Below, piece after piece: positions 16,591-25,035 of a stretch of 64,000 nucleotides of DNA. The translations under genes were made by a program, and so were the position numbers. The DNA is from Apostichopus japonicus. Lineage: Eukaryota; Echinodermata; Holothuroidea; Aspidochirotida; Stichopodidae. Position 1 is the first letter of the stretch, and the number at the start of each line of letters is the position of its first letter. The DNA lies in the NCBI RefSeq assembly GCF_037975245.1, contig NC_092570.1, positions 8,927,001 through 8,991,000 on the forward strand. Reading direction: 5' to 3'. The notes beneath the pieces are model-generated. The model was not told where the DNA came from and made no database searches. It saw only the letters and a list, made by a program, of their open reading frames with translations.

Positions 16591-17600
16591 ATCTGGAGGA
16601 TTCATGTCAATTGGGTGTGCGCATACCATGTATGGAGGGTCATGTGATGTGTTCGAGGGTGGTACCAAACTGATATTTCTCTGTAGCAGTTCGAGAATAG
16701 TGTTAGTGACTTCGTAAAAGATTTGCACCAAGACAGATCAGACATGGGAAATAACGACAACAGTGGCGTAGGAAGGTACTTTTGAGTGGGGGGGCTGAAG
16801 ACTGAAGGCCGGCCTGGGGGAGGGGTCTAAGGGGTCTTTGGAATTTTTTGCATTTCCAGGTGGCCTCAGATGCAATTTGGTGCAATATAGCACACTTCAA
16901 CACCCACTCCATTTTGTAAACTTAATTTTGTATTTTCACCTGGCCTTAGATGCAATTTGGTGCTCCAAATGAGATTTTTTTTCTCATTTGGAAATGAAAA
17001 AGGGGTTTTCTGACTTGCGAAGTGGGGGGGCGGAATGATACTTCCGCCCCTCCACATTTTTCACTGGGGGGGCTGGCGCCCCCCCAGCCCCCCCGGTTCC
17101 TACGCCCTTGTGGCATAAGGAGGTACTGGTACTTCAGAGCTACGAAATAGTGCTAATATGCTAACGTTCAACCTTATTCTCTTGAATGAAGGCAGGCCTT
17201 CTACATAATAGATCTTACTTATTAATACAGCTCCAGGGGCAAGCTTTGTCTCATATGGCCTAACGTTATTACTACTTGCTCTAAGTGAATGTAGAAATGT
17301 GGGGAAATGTTTAGTTCAGTGCAACCACGGAATTCTCCATGGAACAGAGCCTAATGCTGCTCGACGGGAATATAGCTATCACATTAGGCTACAGGCACGG
17401 TTATTGCTAGGTAACGGGTGTCGTCTGCTGCTCTAAGCACGCAAACACATTTACGTACTAGTTGGGTGAAATCATCATGCGTAATAGGGAGAGTAGTATA
17501 TTAGTACCACCCTGGAACACATCACATGACCCTCCATACATGGTACGCGCGTATTTACTGTGTGATAGTTTCTCCAGATTCATTAAACTCGTTGCACAGT
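16575..17600. mobile_element. inverted-repeat-bounded insertion inside a minisatellite
   Basis: About 90 bp at 16580-16672 recurs in inverse orientation at about 17500-17590. Shared blocks include AATGAATCTGGAG, CCATGTATGGAGGGTCATGT and GATGTGTTC-AGGGTGGTA. Outside both arms lies the same 57-bp minisatellite in the same orientation, as expected if an element inserted in the array. No target duplication was resolved. The core contains a hAT-like MITE. Confidence 0.55.
16761..17114. mobile_element. hAT-like MITE with decayed ends
   Basis: It starts CAGTGGCGTAGGAAGG and ends CCGGTTCCTACGCCCTTG, an imperfect inverted pair. The inner margins are G-rich and C-rich tracts (GTGGGGGGGC, GCGCCCCCCCAGCC). 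The flanking 8-mers do not match, so it is old or truncated. Confidence 0.6.
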
Positions 17601-17604
17601 ACTA

Positions 17605-18125
17605 CAAGAGGATCCATCCCACTAATAATAGTATCATAGAGCTTGCACACTCACTGTACTATGAGAGGATCCATTTCATTTGTGATACCCTAGTGGATCT
17701 TGCACACTCACAGTACAACGGGAGGATCCATCCCACTTATAATAATATACTGGAGCTTGCATACTCACAGTACCATGAAAGGATCCATTTCATTTATGTT
17801 ATCATAGTGGAGCTTGCACACTCACAGTACTAGGAGAGGATCCATCCCACTTATAATAATATACTGGAGCTTGCACACTCACAGTACCATGAGAGGATCC
17901 ATTTCATTTGTGATACCGTAGTGGATCTTGCACACTCACAGTATATGGGAGGATCCATCCCACTTATAACAGTATACTGGAGCTTGCACACTCACAGCAC
18001 TAAGTGGGGATTCATTCCACAGATAATAATATACTGAGCTTGCACACTGACAGTACTACAAGAGGATCCATCCCACAGAAAATAAAATACTGGATCTTGC
18101 ACACTCACAGTACTATGGGAGAATC
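17605..18125 (+). repeat. 57-bp minisatellite, main array
   Basis: About ten copies begin at GGATCCAT or a variant (near 17609, 17668, 17725, 17782, 17839, 17896, 17952, 18009, 18065 and 18121), a period of 56-58 bp. Two unit types alternate in part (CCATCCCACTTATAATA versus CCATTTCATTTGTGATA), hinting at a higher-order dimer. Confidence 0.9.
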
Positions 18126-19042
18126 CATGACATTTTGATTACATCTGTGTACACATACAACATTCATAGCAACATCACCATGTTAATAGCCAACAAAAAA
18201 GCTTTAAATATTTATTTTAAGTGATAGTTTTGAAGTAAAATAGCTCATTGTATGTGACATTTCTGTATGTTGCACATGATAGTTGACAGTAATCTATGAT
18301 ACTACTGTTTCCTTTAGGATCATGTGGTGCAAGAAGGAAATAAGAGGAGTGATTTTAACTATCATACTTTTCAAGTCATTATATTTTAATGTACATTACC
18401 TTGCAATAAATTTTAATTGAAAGTTTCGTTAAACGTTACTTACATTTTAACTTAAAGGCAGCTTTCCGATTGTAAAAATTTGCAAAGAAAATTACCTGCA
18501 GTTTTCAAATAAATTGATGGAAATTTTGACCTAGTTGTCATACTTTATGATGTTTGATAATTTCTCATTGGTATGAGTGGGTGCAACAAACAGAAATATT
18601 ATCCTAGTGCTCTGGTGTAATGGTACTGCATGGGAGACAGTTCTGTGTTGAGTACTTAAAAGATGTATATTGAGGGAACTTCTCTGCTGTAAAACTGTTA
18701 CTCTTTCTTCTTGTTCTCCCAATTAATTTACGACTTGATGTGATTTTCATCTTGTTCTGACTGGTTAGTCATTCCAATTAATTCATCCAATGTGTTAATG
18801 TCTTACTCCTAATGTAATGAAAAGAATCCACAATATATGATAGGTAGGTACTAAGGAACATTCCCATAGTATTGTCTCTGCCTTTATGTTTTCAATTGAT
18901 ACCACTGATAATAAGTTAAGTATCACAGGCTTGACACACAAACGACCTATAAAAAAAACCTTCTTGCTTCCTGGATTGTAATAAGAAGATTCAATATTGT
19001 AAGGAAATAGTCATCCACATAGCAGGTCTTGATTAATTGTCT
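18126..19042. other. spacer, nothing recognised
   Basis: AT-rich unique sequence. An AATAAA lies near 18406, but no supported upstream exon uses it. Confidence 0.35.
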
Positions 19043-19105
19043 TTAGAAGTATGTTTCCAGCACCCAATTTCCTGAAGCAAAGTTTAACAACAATGCCACT
19101 CCTGA

Positions 19106-19165
19106 TGATACTTTAAGGATCAATTCGACTTCCTTCAAGTTTCTTTTATTATGGTCAGACAGATT
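19106..19165 (-). repeat. inverted copy of the Penelope 3' segment
   Basis: About 56 bp here are the near-exact reverse complement of 19798-19853, which includes GAAGTCGAATTGATCCTTAA. It directly precedes the plus-strand endonuclease fragment, giving a head-to-head arrangement. Confidence 0.85.
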
Positions 19166-19960
19166 ACGCAGGATTATGGCAAACAAATTATTGAAGAGAA
19201 CCCTTAATAAGGTCTGTAGAATTCCCAGAGAGAACAGGGAATCAACACTGGGAGGTGAAAGAGAATCGTATTCCATTTTTCGTTATGTCGTTACGCACAG
19301 CGATCAGGTCGATCCATTCATTAGGCTGGTCAAAAATGAATGGAACACATTGAACTTGGGAGACGATATAGGTGGTATTTTCATTAACCCCCCTGTAGTT
19401 GCTAGAAGACAACCTCCCAGCCTACGCAACATCCTTGTTTGGATTTGTTTACCCTCCATCGACACTTCCCAACCCAAGGGGAATATTAAATGTGGTAAAC
19501 CCGGGTGAAAGTTCTGTCATCATATGATCACGGACCCTGACATTCATCTCTCTCCTTCAGGGGTGTGTTTCCATCCAGGCCAATACAACTGTGACACTCC
19601 CTTTGTGATATATCTTATCACTTGTGTTCTCTGTCCTGATATACAATACATTGGCCAAACCTCCACCCCTTTTCGTCTACAGCTTAAGCATCACAAAAAC
19701 ACAATCAGACTCAACAAAACCAGTTTTCCAGTGGCTGAACATTTTAATCTTCCACAACACAATATCGACTGTCTTAAGTTTGCCATAATCCCGGGTAATC
19801 TGACTGACCATAATAAATGAAACTTGAAGGAAGTCGAATTGATCCTTAAAGTACGTTCACACTGTCATGGTCTCAATAGGGATATGGCTTTTCTTTCCGG
19901 GTTCAAGCACTTTGAACATTCTGGGGCTTACGGTAGACCATGGAGGTATTTACCTTCATG
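19166..19960 (+). pseudogene. Penelope-like element, GIY-YIG endonuclease part
   Basis: One reading frame, broken by in-frame TGA codons at 19506-19508 and 19818-19820, encodes the C-terminal part of a Penelope-like retroelement protein. The pre-endonuclease linker shows IFINPPVVARRQPPSLRN and GNIKCGKP-KFCHHM (the CxxC-like zinc linker, with the second Cys position retained after the stop). Next is the GIY-YIG-type core: VIYLITCVLCPDIQYIGQTS, then RLQLKHHKNTI and FPVAEHFNLPQH. A downstream piece (LKEVELILKVRSHCHGLNRD) fits the end of the domain. The family pairs reverse transcriptase with this nuclease for target-primed insertion. The RT domain is absent, so the copy is 5'-truncated and dead. 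Confidence 0.85.
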
Positions 19961-19962
19961 GG

Positions 19963-20000
19963 TAGACCATGGAGGTAAATCTGTTTTACCTCCATGGGTA
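19963..20000. repeat. strong stem-loop in the Penelope tail
   Basis: ACCATGGAGGTAAA, a four-base loop, then TTTTACCTCCATGGGT form a stem of about 14 bp. A further TAGACCATGGAGGTA copy lies just upstream. Confidence 0.75.
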
Positions 20001-20032
20001 GACTAACGTGATTTCAATCACTCTGTTTACAC

Positions 20033-20058
20033 CTGACGAAGGACCAGGGTGTCCGAAA
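20033..20058 (+). ncRNA. hammerhead-ribozyme-like core
   Basis: CTGACGA, a 4-bp stem GGAC/GTCC with a six-base loop, then GAAA matches the hammerhead core order CUGANGA - stem II - GAAA. Penelope-like elements are known to carry hammerhead motifs. Stem III and the cleavage triplet could not be assigned, so activity is unproven. Confidence 0.45.
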
Positions 20059-20060
20059 AT

Positions 20061-21024
20061 TTGTGTAGCGTGTAGTTATATCTATTCTAAACATTATGTT
20101 GGATTTAAAGGCATTACATGTTGTCCTTATCTTTTCTAAATATATATAGTTAAAGATACTTATGTAGATTCCAAAATTAGTTAGGTAAAACAATCACTGA
20201 GAGCAGTTAATAAATCAAAACTATGATGTAAACTTTGACGGCACATTTTATTGATTGACAATTTTGCTTCGTACAGATTCCAAGAGTAGTGCAAGAATAG
20301 TGTCAGATATTGGAAATAGTTTTTTTGAAGTTATGTACACCCTTGTTGATTGCATTATTGTACTGCCACACGAACAGTTTACTACATATTGTACAACTTA
20401 TTTAAGCGGAAGAAATCATACTTCTCATCATTACCATATGATATAAGAAAACAATTATGAATAACAAGTGGACGAATAACAAGTAGAATACAATCTGCAT
20501 CTGGCTTGATACTGCCACGATTACAGAACAACGAACCTTGTAAACAACTAACACCCAAGAAGGTAGAAGCTCGAACGGTTCGGTTGGTTGTGCCAGTAAA
20601 TATCAGAGAAATTTGCCACCATAACTTCAGTGTGCATGTAAACTTCGCAAATTGCGTAGGCAGACCACCGACAGGTCCAATTGTTCAACAAGTACCGTAG
20701 GTAACACGTACGTACGCCTAGGCCTAAGTTAGGCCTATATAAAAACAAAGACACGACGCCCCAATAATATCTGTTAACAATAACAGTACATCTGCAATAT
20801 ATGGTGAAGCAGGCCTGTAGTAAACTTGGGGAGGCAGTAATTGGAGGGGAGGGGTGTCCGTTGCCCTATATGTGAAATGTTTGTCCGGGTTGGGGGCTTA
20901 TGTGCAAAATGGAGAGCTCAAGCATCATTTCATAATTTGAACTATATCTGTGTTCAACTTCAAATTTCCATTTTAGCATGTTATGAAGTGTCTTTTCCAT
21001 CATTTTAACTATATCTGGCTCCCG
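20061..21024. other. spacer, nothing recognised
   Basis: No exon was recognised. Short AGGCCTA palindromic words recur near 20720-20745 and 21405. Confidence 0.35.
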
Positions 21025-21027
21025 TTA

Positions 21028-21967
21028 GGCCACGAGAATGAAAGTTATAGATTTGTGTCCGGACTTTTTTTGAAAACACATGAGGCTTTTTTTCATTATT
21101 CATTATTCATTATTTACAACTGCGCATGCGTAGCTATCTACATAAACCATTCACGCAAGTGGCATATAAACGACTTCAAAATGCCATGTTTGCTATCACA
21201 GTAGGAGAGAATAAAACCCTGGCTTTGAAACACAACTGCTACTAGTACTAGGCTAGCTGGATGGGGATGCATAGAATTTATAAAAATGTTAAAATACCGG
21301 GCTCCTGTCTGCAACATGATGTACACAGTGACAATGACAGCCTACATGACTTGGTCACTACAGTGCATTGACCTGGAACAGTCTGACTCCGTAGTTACAT
21401 ACGTAGGCTAGGCCTAGATCGACTGCTTGTTATCCTATGCTCTAGCATTACACTGGAGACGATCAAAAACAACGCCGAACATCGACCAGTGAATCGTAAA
21501 ATTTCACATTCTGATCATGCCATCCATCAATATTTGTATATCGTATGCAATGTCAATAAACTTTGTTATAGTTTAGCCCTTTTATTTCAACAATTCGAGT
21601 CTTGAAACTATAGGTAAGTATAACAGATTGAAAGGATTTCTTACGTTTCGTTCCACGAGAACAATGCATGGTATCAACGCACGCGTGCGCGTGGAGACAT
21701 TGCGAGAATCCGATGTGCGGTTGGAGCGATTTGACCTGTGACCCCGATGACGCCGCGACACTGGCAAAGCGATGATACTGTTTTCATAGCTGCATTTACG
21801 TGATAAATAGATCGTCTTTCCGCTGTGCGCGATTTGCAAAGTTTTTTTTTTTTATAATGAAATTTTTTGTAATAATGAAATTTTTGGAAATAATGAAAAT
21901 TTTCGTGCGGTAGCTTTTCAGGCATGCGGGCGGTGGACGCAAATCTATAACTTTCATTCTCGTGGCC
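21028..21967. mobile_element. PIF/Harbinger-like MITE, TTA target duplication
   Basis: The ends are inverted repeats starting GGCCACGAGAATGAAAGTTA, with similarity continuing about 80 bp inward (ATTATTCATTATT on the left against its complement on the right). A TTA trinucleotide flanks each end (21025-21027 and 21968-21970). A 3-bp TTA duplication with a GG-CC end is typical of PIF/Harbinger. No transposase is visible; the inner part holds a CpG-rich patch near 21680-21750. Confidence 0.75.
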
Positions 21968-22185
21968 TTAGTTCCAGACCCGTTAGTTTCCTCCACTGAT
22001 AAACGTTAGTTTCCTCCCCTAAATATTTGAATCATAGGGAGGAAAGTAACGTTTCTAGGGTAGGATACTAACATTTTTCAGGGGAGGCTAAGCTATGTGG
22101 AAAGAATAGATGTAGCAAGTGCAGTAACTGTAGGAAAAGATTAAAGGGAGAAAAGTAACGTTAAGGAAGGAAAATGATGCATTTG

Positions 22186-22710
22186 GAAAGGGTGTGAAGA
22201 CTTGTGCACAAAGAAACATCTCATGCCGGTAATCTGAACTAGTTTCGAATGAGGTTTACCAGAAGTGTTAGACACACCATCGATCCCAGAAAATACACAC
22301 ACAGCTTGCTACTGTCGGTAATTAGACACTGGTGTACAGTCAAAACATACAGTTACGGTCAATAGGGCCCCATTGGAAATGGGCCGACGTTCTGTCAGCC
22401 CAATGGGTTTAGCTCCTGTTACTCTTTTTGTTCTTTTCAATTGCGTCCTATTTGTGTATTATGTCTTTGTAATATTTTTGTATTTTGAACAATCTGAGTG
22501 CGAATAAAACAAACAAACAAACAATACCCACAACACAGTGTACATAGCAGCAATGAACCTCTCAGGTCTAGATAAAAGATAACAAGGTATCACGATTCAT
22601 TACTGATTGCATTTTGTAGCCACAAAAAGAAAATGTCATTTGCAAGCAACGGAAAGCTAACTTTTTCAGAGCTTGGCATGCTGTTTGGGTCGAGTCTTCA
22701 ATGCCTTTAA
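22186..22710. mobile_element. TTAA-type MITE, copy A, with nested insertion
   Basis: Same family as 23531-23897 and 37421-37784 (the latter inverted). It ends CGAGTCTTCAATGCCTTTAA. The copy is about 155 bp longer than its relatives because of a nested LINE-tail insertion at 22365-22521. Confidence 0.8.
22365..22521 (+). mobile_element. LINE/SINE 3' tail nested in MITE copy A
   Basis: Inserted sequence ends GAGTGCGAATAAAA followed by a CAAA repeat tail. It is flanked by CAATA on both sides (22360-22364 and 22522-22526). The related copy near 37600 has a single uninterrupted CAATACCCACA at this point, so the empty site is visible within the same window. Confidence 0.8.
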
Positions 22711-23091
22711 GGAAACTAACATACTTTTTCAAGGGAGGAGACTGTTCTGGTGAAGGTTTTGACAGTTTACTTATTACTTTCTTTGTAGAGTAAGCTAAAG
22801 AAAGTTGTGTTAGTGTGAAGGAAAGTAAAAGGAAAATGTTTGTGAAAAGGCCTCAATCATAAATTACATTTACTACAGTCAGGGCTCATTTTTAAGAAAA
22901 TTTTAAGGTTTTTCTTCATGTTTGGTTGTCCGAAGGATTTTTTGGGTGTCCATATGAAACCAATTGGATTTTTAAAATGGCGTGACTTGCCTGAGAGCCG
23001 TACGTAAGTAATACTAAAATGTATCAATTTAGCCTTGTAGGTGAGTACCATAAAGTTGGGCTAAACAGGCCTAGTCTATCGGCATGAGGCT

Positions 23092-23160
23092 TAAAGGGTG
23101 TGAAGACTGACGCTCAAAGAGATGTCTGATGCCGGTAATCTAACCTAGTGATCTGTTAGC
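23092..23160. mobile_element. fragment of the TTAA-type MITE
   Basis: TAAAGGGTGTGAAGACTGACG followed by GATGCCGGTAATCTAACCTAG matches the left end of copies A and B. The rest of the element is missing. Confidence 0.6.
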
Positions 23161-23530
23161 CATCATTTCAACTGAAACTGTAAGGAATCTCTGTAACAGC
23201 TTTATCATTAATCAAGCCTGTCATATCATCCTGCAAATATGGATTGCATTAAATCAATTAAGTCGGTGTTACTTCTGAAAACCAACAATCGGTTGCAGCC
23301 TGTGTTGATCTTTAGGAAGGATGTAGTTGGAAGTACTTTGGTACTAACACGGATGCAAAACAAACATGATCACTATTATTTAACTGGTTTTAGATTCTTC
23401 CCTTCAAAAACATACAAGAGGAAAACATATTTTACTAGTATCAGACCTGCCAACCTGTTTGTCATGAAAATAGGTAGATTTAAAAAATGTTATGCAAAAC
23501 TAATAGGGAGGTTCATGGAAGAATAGGGAG

Positions 23531-23897
23531 TTAAAGGCATTGAAGACTCTCGCACCAAGAAATGTCTCATGCCGGTAGTCTGACCTAGTTTCGAATGAGG
23601 TGTAACAGAAGTGTTAGACACCACCATCGATCCTAGAAAATACACACACAGCTTGCTACCGTCGGTAATTAGACACTAGCGTATAGTCAATGCATGCAGT
23701 ACATAGCAGCGATGGACATCTCAGCCGGGAGTTGTTATAGAACTCCCTGATCTCGGGTCCAGATAAAAGATACAAGGTATCACGTTTAATTACTGTTTGC
23801 ATTTTGTAGCGACAAGAAGAAAACTTCACTTCGAAGGAAAGTTAACTTTTTTAGGATGGCGGCACGCGGTTTGTGGCGAGTCTTCAATGCCTTCAAG
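23531..23897. mobile_element. TTAA-type MITE, copy B
   Basis: It begins TTAAAGGCATTGAAGACTC and ends GAGTCTTCAATGCCTTCAAG, an inverted pair of about 17 bp preceded by TTAA. TTAA targets fit piggyBac or Kolobok-type elements. Length is 367 bp with no coding capacity. Confidence 0.8.
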
Positions 23898-24744
23898 TCT
23901 TACTTTTACTGACTAGTCTTATGGAATCAACAATCTTGGATAGAACTGTAGTGTAGAGTTATAGACATTTTATGTAGTGTATGACACTGTTCATGATGAA
24001 TTATGATGTTGGGTTGCAGAAATTCTCTGGTTGAGTGAAAAATGATTTCTGTAAACGTTTCCGATCATTTCTAGAGACAGAGGGTAAGCCCAGGGTATAC
24101 ATCATGTACATTGCAGCAACATAAACGAGCATGCGATATGCCCACATGCACAGAATAGTACTTCATACACTTTGTACTCCAGCTAGCTTGTCATACATGT
24201 GCGCGGCCGTACGGCAAAAACCGAGCGCGTCGAGCCACCAGGGTCTGTAGTGTAGGAAGTATACGATACATACAGTATGTACAGCATGCACATAGGCTAC
24301 AGCCAAAGTGTAGGATTTTCCCCTTATTATGGAAAGTACCAAAAATGTGATTTATTTCTTACTTTGTTTCTAATATGAATGGAGGAAGATACCAACAAGC
24401 TACTTTTATGTTAATTTTTAAAGAAAAGCGATTTTCCAAGCATATGTTGGAAGTGTTGAACACTTACGGCAAATCAGTTAGTCGTCCGTTGGACAACCTA
24501 AGCAGGGTTGTAGGTTGTCCGGCATGATTTTTGGTCATCTCAACCATTAAATTTGAGCCCTGACAGTTGCTTCACTTCCAAAATTAACTTTTTCTCAGTG
24601 TCTATTTCATCATTTCATAACAAATTCAACATCTCATGTGCCGGTAGACCCATGTTTCATTTTCCCTGGTACCTATTAACTGAAGTTTGACACTGTTTAT
24701 ACTTTATGATTTCAAGATTAAAAACCAGCTGCTAACCAGTGCAA
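23898..24744. other. spacer upstream of the SLC22 gene
   Basis: No exon identified. A non-coding first exon of the SLC22 gene may lie here or further upstream, because the coding exon begins after a splice acceptor. Confidence 0.35.
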
Positions 24745-24992
24745 GTATGTATGTATGAATGTATTTTAGATCCTCCTGCAAGCAGGAACTCGTGAGGAAG
24801 CCATCATTGGCTAATCAAAGCTGCAAGCTGAACGAAGTCAGTCTCATAGATTCATATTTAACGTCCATGATTATAAATTGTCAATTGTCAACAACTCTGT
24901 AACTGGACGAGACATACATTAATCTTGGAGTGACTTGAACTTGGGACCTTATGATTGAAAGGCACCGGCGTTAACCACTGAGCTAACACTCC
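24745..24992 (-). mobile_element. tRNA-derived SINE
   Basis: Read on the minus strand, it begins GGAGTGTTAGCTCAGTGG, with an A box in TTAGCTCAGTGGTTAACG. A B-box-like AGTTCAAGTCACTCC follows, and GGAGTG pairs with CACTCC like a tRNA acceptor stem. The unrelated body ends near a CATACATA-type tail around 24750. It ends 20 bp before the splice acceptor of the first coding SLC22 exon. Confidence 0.8.
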
Positions 24993-25035
24993 TTGTCTTT
25001 TTATTTTCACAGATATTTGCTAACTGAAGAAAAAG

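Noticed and set aside
24920-24992. Possible functional tRNA gene
   Set aside because: The tRNA-like head lacks a clean anticodon arm and runs into a SINE body, so it is a tRNA-derived retroposon.
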